From the NCBI RefSeq assembly GCF_001418205.1, contig NZ_LIQF01000011.1, forward strand, positions 55,178 to 119,177: DNA of 64,000 nucleotides, read 5' to 3'. Below the pieces are notes generated by a model. The model was not told the DNA's origin. It searched no databases and saw nothing but the letters and a program-made list of their open reading frames with translations. Shown here piece by piece: positions 17,409 to 27,279 of this stretch. The translations under genes were made by a program, and so were the position numbers. The stretch's first letter is position 1, and every line of letters starts with the position of its first letter. This DNA is from Marinomonas fungiae (GTDB taxonomy: Bacteria; Pseudomonadota; Gammaproteobacteria; Pseudomonadales; Marinomonadaceae).

Positions 17409-18059
17409 GTGCGCACTTTATTCGAAACCCTAACTCACATGTTTGATTTGATGCTCTTAGCAACCAAAACTAGCCGTCCACGAAAAGGCGCGACCCGCAA
17501 AGCGCCAACACCGCCACCGAAGCGCTCTGTACCTTGGTGGCTTTGGTTAGTCGTTCCTCTACTAGTCATTGGTTTTGTGTTTGTCTTGGTAAAATTGGCC
17601 GCGGTTGAAACCAACCAAGCCAACACCGCCCCGATCAAAACTGCTACACCAGTGAAAGTCGAACCAGCGGCGCCGAAGACCCCGGCTAAAATAGACAACA
17701 AGGCGCCAGAAGCACCAGCCAAACGAGAAACCTTCGAGTTTTACCAACTGCTGCAAGACAGCGAAGTGGACACCAGCCATGTGGACGCTTACGAGTACCA
17801 GCCTCGTGAAGAAGAAAACTTCAGCTACATGATTCAAGCAGCGTCTTTCCGTTCTAGTGCGGACGCAGATCGTTTGCGTGCCAAACTGATCCTGTCAGGC
17901 CTTGAAGCACATATTAAAGCCAGTGAAAGTAAAGATGGCGGAACTTGGTATCGTGTAACGGTCGGTCCGTTTACAACGCGCTCCGCAGAAAGCCGTGCGC
18001 AGGACAAACTGGCACGCATGGGGCTCAACTCCTACACCTATAAAGTGCCAAACGAGTAA
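17409..18059 (+). CDS. SPOR domain, FtsN-like membrane protein
   Basis: Inner-membrane protein with a short basic cytoplasmic tail, one transmembrane helix (WWLWLVVPLLVIGFVFVLV), a Pro/Ala/Lys-rich periplasmic linker and a C-terminal SPOR domain (about 138-214) that binds denuded peptidoglycan at the septum. Together with its place after priA, known from many gammaproteobacteria, this suggests an FtsN-type division protein. The start is unclear: the frame opens with GTG at 17409, with ATG at 17439 and 17451, and none has a good ribosome site. The ATG choices give 206 and 202 residues. Confidence 0.8.
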   Translation: MRTLFETLTHMFDLMLLATKTSRPRKGATRKAPTPPPKRSVPWWLWLVVPLLVIGFVFVLVKLAAVETNQANTAPIKTATPVKVEPAAPKTPAKIDNKAPEAPAKRETFEFYQLLQDSEVDTSHVDAYEYQPREEENFSYMIQAASFRSSADADRLRAKLILSGLEAHIKASESKDGGTWYRVTVGPFTTRSAESRAQDKLARMGLNSYTYKVPNE

Positions 18060-18070
18060 TAAATATTAAA

Positions 18071-18097
18071 GCACTCAACCTTTCTGGTTGGGTGCTT
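18071..18097 (+). terminator. Hairpin between the SPOR gene and hslV
   Basis: GCACTCAACC (18071-18080) and GGTTGGGTGC (18086-18095) form a ten-pair stem with one G-T pair. Only two T follow, because the -35 element of the hslV promoter begins at 18095. Confidence 0.6.
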
Positions 18098-18122
18098 GAA
18101 ATCCTCACGCTTACCCCCATTT
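18095..18122 (+). promoter_or_regulatory. Heat-shock (sigma-32) promoter of hslVU
   Basis: CTTGAAA at 18095-18101, a 13-base spacer and CCCCATTT at 18115-18122. This matches the E. coli sigma-32 consensus (CTTGAAA, 13-15 bases, CCCCATnT) at every defined position, and is 29 bases before the hslV start, as expected for this heat-shock operon. Confidence 0.88.
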
Positions 18123-18150
18123 TGATAAGTAATCGAATGTGGAGTAAATC

Positions 18151-18702
18151 ATGACTACGATTCTAACCGTACGCAAAGACAATCAAGTCGTCGTTGGTGG
18201 CGATGGACAAGTTTCCCTAGGCAACACCGTAATGAAGGGCAATGCCCGTAAGGTGCGTCGTCTATACCGTGGCGAAGTGATCGCAGGGTTTGCTGGGGGC
18301 ACGGCTGACGCATTCACTTTATTTGAGCGCTTTGAAGGCCAACTTGAGAAACACCAAGGTCACCTCGTCCGAGCAGCTGTTGATCTCGCTAAAGATTGGC
18401 GTTCTGACAAAGCACTACGCCGACTCGAAGCCATGTTGATCGTGGCCAACAAAGACAGCACCCTAATCATCACAGGTAACGGCGATGTGGTCGAACCTCA
18501 GCACGGCGCCCTAGCGATTGGCTCTGGCGGCAACTTCGCCGAAGCAGCCGCTCGCGCACTGCTAGACAATACTGAGCTCAGCGCGCAAGACATCGTTGAG
18601 AAAAGTCTAAACATCGCGGCCGACATTTGTGTCTTCACCAATCACAATTTAACGATCGAAACCATTAATATCGATCCAAAGCTTGAAGACCAATCTAAGT
18701 AA
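18151..18702 (+). CDS. hslV: ATP-dependent protease HslVU, peptidase subunit
   Basis: Proteasome-like threonine peptidase that forms a double hexamer capped by HslU and degrades misfolded proteins. The 183-residue product has Thr2, the nucleophile after removal of Met1 ([10 protein letters not shown]), and the family blocks [37 protein letters not shown] and [14 protein letters not shown] ribosome site precedes the ATG. It leads an operon with hslU, a DUF971 gene and ubiJ, driven by the sigma-32 promoter at 18095. Confidence 0.98.
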   Translation: MTTILTVRKDNQVVVGGDGQVSLGNTVMKGNARKVRRLYRGEVIAGFAGGTADAFTLFERFEGQLEKHQGHLVRAAVDLAKDWRSDKALRRLEAMLIVANKDSTLIITGNGDVVEPQHGALAIGSGGNFAEAAARALLDNTELSAQDIVEKSLNIAADICVFTNHNLTIETINIDPKLEDQSK

Positions 18703-18721
18703 CGAATTGAGAGATTAAAGC

Positions 18722-20044
18722 ATGAGCAACATGACCCCACGTGAAACGGTCAATGCCTTAGACCAACACATTATCGGCCAACAAAGCGCTAAGCGCGCGG
18801 TGGCGATTGCCCTACGTAACCGCTGGCGCCGCATGCAACTTCCTGATGACATGCGCGCAGAAGTAACGCCTAAAAACATCCTGATGATCGGTCCAACCGG
18901 TGTCGGTAAAACTGAGATTGCGCGCCGTTTAGCCAAGCTTGCTAACGCACCTTTCATCAAAATTGAAGCGACAAAATTCACTGAAGTCGGTTACGTGGGT
19001 CGCGATGTCGATTCCATCATCCGTGATCTAATGGAAACGTCGATCAAAATGCTGCGCGAACAAGAAACCGAGCGTATGAAGCATAAAGCAGAAGACGCGG
19101 CAGAAGATCGCATCCTAGATGCTTTACTGCCACCAGCTCGTGGGTTTGAAGAAGAGTCCGCATCCAGCTCCACTCGCCAAGCGTTCCGCAAAAAACTACG
19201 CGAAGGCCAACTGGATGACAAAGAAATCGACATTGAGGTTTCGGACGCACCAATGGGCGTGGAAATCATGACCCCACCGGGCATGGAAGAAATGACCAGC
19301 CAGTTGCAGAGCCTATTCTCAAACATGGGCGGCGACCGTAAGAAAAAACGTAAGCTCAAAGTCAAAGATGCACTGCGTCAGATCCGCGATGAAGAAGCGG
19401 CGAAGTTAGTCAACGAAGACGAGCTGAAAGCCCGCGCGGTGGAAGCCGTTGAGCAACACGGTATCGTATTTTTAGACGAGATCGATAAGGTCGCGAAAAG
19501 CTCCGAACGCTCCAGCGGTGAAGTGTCTCGTGAAGGTGTTCAGCGTGACCTATTGCCATTGATTGAAGGTTGTACCGTCAGCACCAAATACGGCATGATC
19601 AAAACCGATCACATTCTATTTATCGCATCGGGCGCTTTCCATCTATCTAAACCATCGGATTTGATTCCTGAGCTACAGGGTCGCTTGCCAATTCGTGTTG
19701 AGCTAAATGCGCTAACCGTGGACGATTTCAAACGTATTTTGACTGAACCCAGCGCTTCTTTGACTAAACAGTACGTGGCACTGGCGAAGACGGAGAACAT
19801 TAACATAAACTTCACTGACGAAGGCATTACTCGCATCGCCGAGATCGCTTGCCAAGTAAACGAACGTACCGAAAACATCGGCGCCCGTCGTCTACACACC
19901 GTACTAGAGCGTTTGCTGGAAGAAGTGTCTTACTCAGCGAGTGATATGCCAGATGGTCAACAGGTGGATATCACGGCCGAGTACGTTAACCAGCAACTTG
20001 GCGAAGTGGCGGACAACGAAGACCTTAGCCAGTACATTTTGTAA
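18722..20044 (+). CDS. hslU: ATP-dependent protease HslVU, ATPase subunit
   Basis: AAA+ unfoldase that feeds substrates to HslV. The 440-residue product has Walker A GPTGVGKT at 57-64, the variable intermediate domain (about 110-230) and the Walker B box VFLDEIDK near 250. The sensor and arginine-finger region [10 protein letters not shown] lies near the C-terminus, and the product ends LSQYIL. The C-terminal hydrophobic tail that docks into HslV is thus intact. It starts 19 bases after hslV. Confidence 0.98.
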   Translation: MSNMTPRETVNALDQHIIGQQSAKRAVAIALRNRWRRMQLPDDMRAEVTPKNILMIGPTGVGKTEIARRLAKLANAPFIKIEATKFTEVGYVGRDVDSIIRDLMETSIKMLREQETERMKHKAEDAAEDRILDALLPPARGFEEESASSSTRQAFRKKLREGQLDDKEIDIEVSDAPMGVEIMTPPGMEEMTSQLQSLFSNMGGDRKKKRKLKVKDALRQIRDEEAAKLVNEDELKARAVEAVEQHGIVFLDEIDKVAKSSERSSGEVSREGVQRDLLPLIEGCTVSTKYGMIKTDHILFIASGAFHLSKPSDLIPELQGRLPIRVELNALTVDDFKRILTEPSASLTKQYVALAKTENININFTDEGITRIAEIACQVNERTENIGARRLHTVLERLLEEVSYSASDMPDGQQVDITAEYVNQQLGEVADNEDLSQYIL

Positions 20045-20078
20045 TTTGATAACCCTTTGAAATAGATCGAGACGCACC

Positions 20079-20465
20079 ATGGCAACGCTAGTTCCAACAA
20101 AAATTCACTACCATAAACAATCCCGTGAACTGGAGCTGGCGTTTTCCGATGGCTCGAACTATCGCCTGAGCGCTGAATATTTACGCGTGCATTCACCGTC
20201 AGCGGAAGTCCGCGGTCATGGAGCACAGATTCCGATTCTGCAACATGGCAAACGCAATGTAATGATCATGAACATCGAAGCGGCGGGCAACTACGCGTTG
20301 AAGATCACCTTCGACGATGGCCATGACTCTGGTCTGTACTCTTGGGATTACCTGTACAACCTTGGTAAAAACCATGATGAGCTATGGCAGATGTACTTAG
20401 ATCGCTTAGAAAAAGAAGGCCGCACACGCGACTCTTCTGCGATCCAAATCCATCAGGTTCACTAA
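20079..20465 (+). CDS. DUF971 protein (butyrobetaine hydroxylase-like N-terminal domain)
   Basis: A 128-residue soluble protein of the DUF971 family, which resembles the small N-terminal domain of gamma-butyrobetaine hydroxylase. Characteristic pieces are RELELAFSDGSNYRLSAEYLRVHSPSAEV and the IEAAGNYALKITFDDGHDSGLYSWDYLY block. Stand-alone members have been suggested to act in iron-sulphur or ubiquinone-related functions, but no role is established. Its place between hslU and ubiJ is common in gammaproteobacteria. Confidence 0.88.
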   Translation: MATLVPTKIHYHKQSRELELAFSDGSNYRLSAEYLRVHSPSAEVRGHGAQIPILQHGKRNVMIMNIEAAGNYALKITFDDGHDSGLYSWDYLYNLGKNHDELWQMYLDRLEKEGRTRDSSAIQIHQVH

Positions 20466-20492
20466 CTGACTGTCTAACGAACGAGCGTACCC

Positions 20493-21113
20493 ATGACAAT
20501 TAGCCTTGCGGCCCTTGGCTCTATTGAGCACGCGGTGAATTATGCCCTCAAGCAAGATCCACCGTCACAGCGTCATCTCGCCAAATTGGCTGGCCAACAG
20601 ATCTTCTTAGAAGTAGAGGACTTTAACCTCATTCTGCAGATTCATGTGCTCGAACAAGGCGTCATGCTCGATCGCCCTGAAAGCATGGAAGAGGTGGAGT
20701 TGGATGCCAAGCTTGATACCCATGTAAAAGGCCCGAGCAGCGCGTACCGTAAACTGCTTGAAGGCGATGGTTTCTTTGATGGCGACCTACGCATTCGCGG
20801 TAACGCGCAAGCACTGATGACACTTCACAAAGTCATGCAAGGCTTTGAATTTGATTGGGAGGGCATCCTCGCCGACAAAGTCGGTGACCTCGCAGCGGCC
20901 ACCTTTGCACGCTTGATTCGCACGCAATGGTCAATCACCAAAGAGCTGACCACCAATGCCCGCGTGCAACTGGTGAACTATCTACAATCCAACAGCCAAC
21001 TACTGCCGAGCAAAATCGAGTTTGATCACTTCGTTGATGAAACAGAACGTTTAGGCATGCAGATCGAACGCTTTGAGGCTAAGTTAAAACTGGCGGAGCG
21101 CAAGCGAAGCTAA
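20493..21113 (+). CDS. ubiJ: Ubiquinone biosynthesis accessory factor UbiJ
   Basis: Lipid-carrier-type accessory protein of aerobic ubiquinone synthesis; in E. coli UbiJ with UbiK organises the Ubi enzyme complex. The 206-residue product has the SCP2-like N-terminal domain (about 10-115, including LRIRGNAQALMTLHKVM and FDWEGILADKVGDL) and a C-terminal helical region VDETERLGMQIERFEAKL. ubiE and ubiB, normally on either side, are absent: upstream is DUF971, and downstream is an unrelated convergent gene. Confidence 0.85.
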   Translation: MTISLAALGSIEHAVNYALKQDPPSQRHLAKLAGQQIFLEVEDFNLILQIHVLEQGVMLDRPESMEEVELDAKLDTHVKGPSSAYRKLLEGDGFFDGDLRIRGNAQALMTLHKVMQGFEFDWEGILADKVGDLAAATFARLIRTQWSITKELTTNARVQLVNYLQSNSQLLPSKIEFDHFVDETERLGMQIERFEAKLKLAERKRS

Positions 21114-21174
21114 ACTATCAAGCATTTCGCCTTTGAGCTCTATCCCTACTACCTAAAGACTAAAGAGCTTCATT

Positions 21175-21197
21175 AAAAAGCCAGCATATGCTGGCTT
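21175..21197 (-). terminator. Terminator of the small secreted-protein gene
   Basis: AAGCCAGCAT/ATGCTGGCTT at 21178-21197 is a perfect palindrome. On the minus strand it is followed by five T (A run at 21175-21179). It may also stop ubiJ transcripts, though the T side is weaker in that direction. Confidence 0.75.
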
Positions 21198-21215
21198 ATA
21201 CCGTTTCCATTAATA

Positions 21216-21686
21216 TTACTTACGACTACTTTGCACTTCGTATAAACGGTAAAATTCGTGTTGATCATAAGAACCATGAGAGAAGCACAGTTCGTAGTTT
21301 AGATCTTTAGGTAATTTACCTTCTGGCGTGTACAGGCCAGCATAGCCCGGAATGTATAGCTTAGAATGGCGATCTGTACCATCAAAGTACAGCATACTTT
21401 GGGTAGCACCATCGGCTTTATTAATCATACGGTACTTAAGCGCACCACTATCAATATCCTCAGCTTTGTACATAATCGCTTGATCATTAATATCAGTGTC
21501 TACACCCGAAATACGTACAAGGAAATCTTTTGCAGATTTTTCGCCAACACGCATCACAGATACTGTGATCGGGGTACCACACCCTTCGTAGTTGTAAACA
21601 ACCCTGCCAAGATCCGGGCGCTCTTGCGCAGCAAATGTCATAGCGGAGAAGGTGGCACCAAGGCCAATAAGAAGCTTGCGATACAT
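21216..21686 (-). CDS. Secreted protein of unknown function
   Basis: A 156-residue protein with a signal peptide (MYRKLLIGLGATFSAMTFAA, cut near AAQ). The mature part is about 136 residues, with two Cys (EGCGTPI near 36 and ELCFSHG near 133) that could pair as a disulphide, and a beta-rich look (VVYNYEGCGTPITVSVMRVG). No catalytic motif or known family is recognised. It stands alone between ubiJ and the GGDEF-EAL gene and has its own terminator. Confidence 0.6.
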   Translation of the reverse strand: MYRKLLIGLGATFSAMTFAAQERPDLGRVVYNYEGCGTPITVSVMRVGEKSAKDFLVRISGVDTDINDQAIMYKAEDIDSGALKYRMINKADGATQSMLYFDGTDRHSKLYIPGYAGLYTPEGKLPKDLNYELCFSHGSYDQHEFYRLYEVQSSRK

Positions 21687-21843
21687 AATATCAGTCCATT
21701 GTGTTTTATGAAGGGCTGAACATTAACAAGCCCCGAGAACTGGTAAAAGTATAAATTTTATCAAGCCGTCAACATTTTCAAAAAACTGACGCTAGACTTA
21801 CAGTTTTCTTGTTCGACTAAAACATCTCTTCAAATAGATCGGC

Positions 21844-24417
21844 TCACACTGTTTTTACTGCATGACCACCTAATAACGTTTGAGTGTGCCTATCCTGAGC
21901 TAACCAGCTTTCCAGATTCGCGGCAGACATAGGCCGAGCAAAACCAAACCCCTGTAAGTACTCACAGTCTAGATTGGTGAGATAAGATATTTGGTTTTCT
22001 GTTTCCACCCCTTCCGCGATCACTTTCATACGCAGCCCTTTTGCCATCGCAATGGTCGCCGAAATAATGTGTTCATCGGACTCATTGACACCAATGCCAC
22101 GAATAAAGGATTGATCAATTTTGAGATAATTCGCCTCCAGCTCTCGCAGGTAGCTTAACGAGCAATAACCGGTACCAAAGTCATCAATAGCAATTGAGAT
22201 ATTGTGCTGACGCAACGTCTGTAGATTTCGCTCCAGTTGTGCCGAACGCACCATCAAAGTGGTTTCAGTAAACTCCACCGCAACCGCATTATAAGGAATG
22301 CCATAACGCTTCATGGTCGTGATCAATTCCAGCGCCACATCTGAATTGGAAAGCTGTACCGCCGATAAGTTAATCGAAAGCTTCCCCACCTGCACGTGAC
22401 GAGAGCGCCAGTCCGCTAACTGACGCAGTGCCGTATCAATAATCCAGCGCCCCAACTCGACTATTTGACCGCTGTCTTCTGCGATCGGAATAAATAGCGC
22501 TGGCGATATCCATTCACCTTGACGATACCAACGGAGTAGCACTTCAGCACCGTAAGCCGCACCGGTCTGACTATCAATCTGCGGCTGATAATACAGCATC
22601 AGCTGCTCAGGATCGGTTAACGCCTGCTCAAGATTGCGCTGAATGGAAACCCGACGTTGCATGCTTTCATCCATTGAGTCGTCAAAAAAGCGATACGTGT
22701 TCTTACCTGAATGCTTGGCGCGGTACATGGCCAAGTCCGCTTGCCGTAACAAGGAAGAGGCATCAATCTCTGCAATGTCATGCAAGGCGACGCCAATACT
22801 ACAGCTCACGGAGAATGTGGTTTCCTTATATTCAAACGGCTGAGCAATGGCATTTACAATGCTTTGCGCCAAATAATGTATCTGGCTTTCTTGCATGGCT
22901 GGGTGAATAAATAAAGCGAACTCGTCGCCACCAAGACGCGATAACAACGCATCCTCTGGCATCAAAGCACGCAGTTTTTTCGCCACTCGTTTAAGCAACA
23001 CATCGCCAGCATCGTGGCCTAGAGTGTCATTGATTTCTTTAAAGCGATCCAAATCAATAAACATCAACGCGATTGCGCCATAGTGACGATTAGATACGCA
23101 CTCTTCCAAGCATTGTTCAAAGTAGCGACGGTTTGCTAGTCCAGTTAAGTCATCATGTTGTGCCATATAAAGCACTTGTTGCTCGGCTTTTTTGCGCACA
23201 GTAATGTCTTCGTGAACCGCAATAAAATATTCCACTTGACCTTTACTGTCTAAAATTGGCGTGATGGTTTGTTCCACCGTAATCAAATGTCCATCCTTGT
23301 GTCGATTCACTAACTCACTGCGCCAACTTTGCCCTTGGCAAATGGTCTGCCACAGACTTTGAAAAAAAGGCCGCTCATGCACACCCGAGTTAAGAATTCT
23401 AGGCGTATGACCACGCACTTCTTTTAGGCTGTACCCCGTGAGTGAAGCAAACGCGTCATTGACCCATTCAATATGACCTTTAGGATCGGTAATAAAGATG
23501 GCGTTGGCCGCACTGCGAATCGCCATACTCAATAGAAAATTATCACCCTGAATCTTGTCTCGTTTATGCTGAAACATCAGATACATCACCAGCATCAAGA
23601 CCAGTACGAACGCCAATATAGAAAAAATAGTACGCACCACTTGTGCGTCATTCTGCCAATTCGCCAGCGCATCCTCATTATAGGAGCGCAGCGAAATCAC
23701 TAATGGATAAAATGACGTGGCACGGTAGCTGTCTAAATAATGTCCTTTTTCATTCTGTTCTCTAACCTCCCCCCAAGAGCGCGCCATAATTTGCTCTCGA
23801 CGCTGATCATTGAGCGCATCGGCATCCCCCAATACGACTTCACCAGTAAATAGGTACATAGAGGCTTCGCGATGACTGCTGACAACCGACTGGAATAGAC
23901 TTTTATAGTAGTTCAGGTTCACTGAGCCAATGACGTAGCCCACGATTTCGCCCTGTAATCGATAGGGAACACAAATCGGCCAGTAGCTTAATTCGACCAT
24001 ATTAATCGTATCGCCCCAAAAGCGTCCTGGATGTGGCGGTAGAAATAAAGTCTCCATATTGGACACACGCTGGGTACATACTTTGGCCTTTGCCAGAGGC
24101 ACGAAATCCACACTACGCAATTGAGGCAAGCTACGTAATAAACGGTCCTTTAAAATAGCGAGCGTGTTTGGTGGGCGCTCTAAGACATTCGCTGCCAGCG
24201 TCTCCAGTGCGCCAACCGCCGCCTGAGTCGCACGGACCACCGAATCTTCTATCGCGTACACTAAGGTTGCGCTGGTTAATGACTGTTCCGTTAACGCCCG
24301 CTCATGACCGCGGCCGAGCAGACTTTGTAAGCTGATCGTCATCACCGTCAAAACGATGAGGGTGCAGACCACCACCACGGTTTGACGTTGGACAAAATTA
24401 GATAGTCGTTTTAGCAA
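21844..24417 (-). CDS. Membrane sensor with PAS, GGDEF and EAL domains
   Basis: Large c-di-GMP turnover protein of 857 residues. Transmembrane helices at about 13-32 and 263-283 bracket a 230-residue periplasmic sensor region. A PAS domain (about 298-405), a GGDEF domain with intact GGDEF at 496-500 and an EAL domain follow. The EAL signature reads EVL (625-627), a tolerated variant, and the loop DDFGTGY is intact, so phosphodiesterase activity is possible. No RxxD inhibitory site precedes GGDEF. The gene is divergent from a periplasmic binding protein 87 bases away, which may supply the ligand signal. The net direction of c-di-GMP change cannot be told. Confidence 0.9.
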   Translation of the reverse strand: MLKRLSNFVQRQTVVVVCTLIVLTVMTISLQSLLGRGHERALTEQSLTSATLVYAIEDSVVRATQAAVGALETLAANVLERPPNTLAILKDRLLRSLPQLRSVDFVPLAKAKVCTQRVSNMETLFLPPHPGRFWGDTINMVELSYWPICVPYRLQGEIVGYVIGSVNLNYYKSLFQSVVSSHREASMYLFTGEVVLGDADALNDQRREQIMARSWGEVREQNEKGHYLDSYRATSFYPLVISLRSYNEDALANWQNDAQVVRTIFSILAFVLVLMLVMYLMFQHKRDKIQGDNFLLSMAIRSAANAIFITDPKGHIEWVNDAFASLTGYSLKEVRGHTPRILNSGVHERPFFQSLWQTICQGQSWRSELVNRHKDGHLITVEQTITPILDSKGQVEYFIAVHEDITVRKKAEQQVLYMAQHDDLTGLANRRYFEQCLEECVSNRHYGAIALMFIDLDRFKEINDTLGHDAGDVLLKRVAKKLRALMPEDALLSRLGGDEFALFIHPAMQESQIHYLAQSIVNAIAQPFEYKETTFSVSCSIGVALHDIAEIDASSLLRQADLAMYRAKHSGKNTYRFFDDSMDESMQRRVSIQRNLEQALTDPEQLMLYYQPQIDSQTGAAYGAEVLLRWYRQGEWISPALFIPIAEDSGQIVELGRWIIDTALRQLADWRSRHVQVGKLSINLSAVQLSNSDVALELITTMKRYGIPYNAVAVEFTETTLMVRSAQLERNLQTLRQHNISIAIDDFGTGYCSLSYLRELEANYLKIDQSFIRGIGVNESDEHIISATIAMAKGLRMKVIAEGVETENQISYLTNLDCEYLQGFGFARPMSAANLESWLAQDRHTQTLLGGHAVKTV

Positions 24418-24504
24418 TGTTATTAACCTAGATCAGCTTAAAAAATTCATAACTCAGCATAATAAGCGTAGCTTATCGTTTAAATTGTTTTGAGGTGTTG
24501 ACGT

Positions 24505-25308
24505 ATGTCGTTAAGAACAAAAGCAAGTGCTGTCTTTTTCAGCTTTCTTGTACTATTCACTGGTTCAGTGATGGCGCAGCAAAGTCCAACTCTCTTGGCG
24601 ATACAAGAGCAAGGAGAGCTCAATGTTTGTATCTGGCCAGACTATTTTTCCATCACTTATTTGAGTCCGCGCTCCCAGCAGCTAGAAGGTATTGATATCG
24701 ATCTCAGCCAAGCTCTTGCCTACGACTTAGGCGTACAAGTGAACTATGTAAAAACTCACTTTGGCCGTTTTATGGATGACTTAGAGGCAGGGAACTGCGA
24801 TGTGGCCATGTTCGGTGTGGGCGACACGCCAGCTCGCCGTGAACGCATTAACTTTACTCAGCCTTATCTTGCCAGCAATATGTACGCGGTCACCACCAAG
24901 CAACATCCTTTGATTAGCAGTTGGTCGGATATGGACCAAACAGGAGTGATTGTCTGCGTGCAAAAAGGTACCTACATGGAAAATGCCATGCGCAAGAGCC
25001 TCAAGCATGCCACATTGACCACGGTGTTGCGACCAAATGAGCGGGAAGGTGAAGTGTTATCAGGACGTGCCGATGTGTTTATCACCGACTACCCTTACGG
25101 TCAAAAGATGATCAATATCTACGATTGGGCCAAATTGATCGCACCGCCGGGTAAAACAGAGCAGTTCCAGTATGCCTATGCGGTTGCCAAAGGCGACCAA
25201 GCTTGGCTACAACGTGTCGATCAATTCGTCAGCGACATCAAACAAGACGGGCGTCTCGCCAAAGCTGCCGCACATTACAACCTAACACCGATTATGATTA
25301 CCGAATAA
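24505..25308 (+). CDS. Periplasmic solute-binding protein, family 3 (orphan)
   Basis: Exported type-2 periplasmic binding fold protein, 267 residues, signal peptide cut near VMAQ. The order ELNVCIWPDYFSI, EGIDIDLSQALAYDLGV, GNCDVAMFGVGDTPARRERINFTQPYL and VCVQKGTYMENAM is that of amino acid-type binding proteins. No permease or ATPase gene is near, so it is not part of a visible ABC transporter. Divergent orientation to the GGDEF-EAL sensor suggests a ligand-presenting role like NspS for MbaA; this is inference. It ends at a shared terminator with argS. Confidence 0.85.
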   Translation: MSLRTKASAVFFSFLVLFTGSVMAQQSPTLLAIQEQGELNVCIWPDYFSITYLSPRSQQLEGIDIDLSQALAYDLGVQVNYVKTHFGRFMDDLEAGNCDVAMFGVGDTPARRERINFTQPYLASNMYAVTTKQHPLISSWSDMDQTGVIVCVQKGTYMENAMRKSLKHATLTTVLRPNEREGEVLSGRADVFITDYPYGQKMINIYDWAKLIAPPGKTEQFQYAYAVAKGDQAWLQRVDQFVSDIKQDGRLAKAAAHYNLTPIMITE

Positions 25309-25333
25309 GCCCGCAAGTTGGCTATCTGACAAG

Positions 25334-25370
25334 AAAAAGCCTGAGCATGTTGTCATGCTCAGGCTTTTTT
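25334..25370. terminator. Bidirectional terminator between the binding-protein gene and argS
   Basis: Eleven-base perfect stem, GCCTGAGCATG (25339-25349) and CATGCTCAGGC (25354-25364), loop TTGT, with six T on the + side and five A on the other. It serves both convergent genes. Confidence 0.93.
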
Positions 25371-25394
25371 GTTTATTGCGAAACGCTTGGCTTA

Positions 25395-27128
25395 CTACAT
25401 ACGCTCTAAGGTTTCGATACCGAGCAGTTCTAGACCTTGCTTCAAGGTAGACGCGGTATTCAACGCCAATTGTAGGCGGCTGAATTTCACATCGTCTTCG
25501 GCGTTTAGAATTGGACAGGCTTCGTAGAAGCTCATAAAGATGCCCGCAAGTTCGTACAAGTAAGCACACAAGAAATGCGGCATACCGTCGTTGATCACCT
25601 GCTGGATCGCTTCTTCGAATTGGCAAAGCTTCACGGCCAAAGCACGTTCTTGCTCTTCGACAACACTGATCGGCGCTTTGAAGTTCGCCACGTCCATTTC
25701 CGAACGACGAACAATACTTGCCACACGAGAGTATGCGTACAGCAAGTAAGGCGCTGTGTTGCCTTCGAAGCTCAACATGTTGTCCCAATTAAACACGTAA
25801 TCAGAAGTACGGTTCTTAGACAAGTCAGCATACTTAACCGATGCGACACCGACTACGCGACCGATGTTACGTTGCTCGTCTTCAGGCATGTCTGGGTTCT
25901 TAGACGCGACCAATTGGAAGGCGCGCTCTTGCGCTTCTTCAAGCAGCGCAGACAGTTTCGCCACACCACCAGAACGGGTCTTAAACGGCTTACCATCACT
26001 GCCCATTACCGTACCGAACGGCATGTGCTCTAGGCTGGTTTCAGGCTTCACAAAGTTCGCTTTACGCGACAAAGTAAAGATTTGCTGGAAGTGCAACGAT
26101 TGACGCGCATCGACAAAGTACAACACACGGTCCGCATTCAACGTACCTTGACGGTAACGCAGCGCCGCTAAGTCAGTGGTCGCGTAAAGGAAACCACCGC
26201 CCGTCTTTTGTACAATGATCGGTGTGATATCGCCGTCTTTATTGGCGAATTCTTCTAGGAACACACATTTCGCGCCTTGGTCTTCTTTGATCAGGCCTTG
26301 TGCATCGAGGTCAGCGATGACTTTTGGTAAATCGTCGTTGTAAGCACTTTCTGGCTTCACGTCCGCACGAGAAAGAGACACTCCCAACATTTGGTAGGTT
26401 TCTTCACAGTGCTGCAGAGACACTTCGATAAACTCATTCCAAAGTTTTAGGCACTCCGCATCGCCAGACTGTAGCGATACCACCAGCTCACGAGCACGAA
26501 CAGAGAAGGCTTCATCTTCGTCAAAGCAGATTTTCGCTTCACGGTAGAAGGTTTCAAGGTCAGACAGCGCCATGCTCACTTCAGAATTTTGTTCGCGCAA
26601 ACGTTCCATGTACGCCAACAACATACCAAACTGAGTGCCCCAGTCGCCCACGTGGTTCTGGCGCACAACGTTGTGGCCCAAGAACTCAAGGGTACGTACA
26701 ACCGCATCACCGATGACCGTTGAACGAAGATGGCCTACGTGCATTTCTTTGGCTAGGTTAGGACCAGAGTAATCCACTACCACGGTTTGCGGATCCGTTA
26801 CTGTGGCAACATCCAAACGATCGCTGTCTCGCAAGCTTTCCAGCGTGCTACCCAGCCATACGTTTTTCAAGAAAATATTGATAAAACCAGGGCCTGCAAT
26901 TTCGACTTTATCCGCTACATCAGACAGATCCAATTGCTCCAACACCTTGGCAGCGAAGTCACGAGGATTGGTACCAATTTTCTTGGCCGCGCCCATGATG
27001 CCATTGGCTTGGTAATCACCAAATTGAACTTTAGCTGACTGACGAACCAATGCTGGCGCATCGTCCGCCGCACCCGATGCGACCATAGCCGCTTGAATAC
27101 GTTGATTTAAAAGCGTTTGAATATTCAC
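25395..27128 (-). CDS. argS: Arginyl-tRNA synthetase
   Basis: Class I aminoacyl-tRNA synthetase charging tRNA-Arg. I place the start at GTG 27128, giving 577 residues beginning NIQTLLNQR after Met, the usual start and length for ArgS; the frame extends to 27188 but that extension is unlike the family. Motifs are [13 protein letters not shown] in the tRNA D-loop-binding domain, the HIGH equivalent [18 protein letters not shown], and the anticodon-binding domain ending LEMERM-like. ilvA lies 152 bases upstream on the same strand. Confidence 0.97.
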   Translation of the reverse strand: MNIQTLLNQRIQAAMVASGAADDAPALVRQSAKVQFGDYQANGIMGAAKKIGTNPRDFAAKVLEQLDLSDVADKVEIAGPGFINIFLKNVWLGSTLESLRDSDRLDVATVTDPQTVVVDYSGPNLAKEMHVGHLRSTVIGDAVVRTLEFLGHNVVRQNHVGDWGTQFGMLLAYMERLREQNSEVSMALSDLETFYREAKICFDEDEAFSVRARELVVSLQSGDAECLKLWNEFIEVSLQHCEETYQMLGVSLSRADVKPESAYNDDLPKVIADLDAQGLIKEDQGAKCVFLEEFANKDGDITPIIVQKTGGGFLYATTDLAALRYRQGTLNADRVLYFVDARQSLHFQQIFTLSRKANFVKPETSLEHMPFGTVMGSDGKPFKTRSGGVAKLSALLEEAQERAFQLVASKNPDMPEDEQRNIGRVVGVASVKYADLSKNRTSDYVFNWDNMLSFEGNTAPYLLYAYSRVASIVRRSEMDVANFKAPISVVEEQERALAVKLCQFEEAIQQVINDGMPHFLCAYLYELAGIFMSFYEACPILNAEDDVKFSRLQLALNTASTLKQGLELLGIETLERM

Positions 27129-27279
27129 AAGAAACCCATTTGAAAATACAGAACCCCCTGCTGAAGAAAAGACATCTAGCCAAGTCACTTATCAACAAAT
27201 GTCTTAGCTAAATGCCAGCTTCACCAGAGGGTTAAAGTGTCATTAGAAGTTGGCGCTATGATAACCGATTTTCGTCTAT

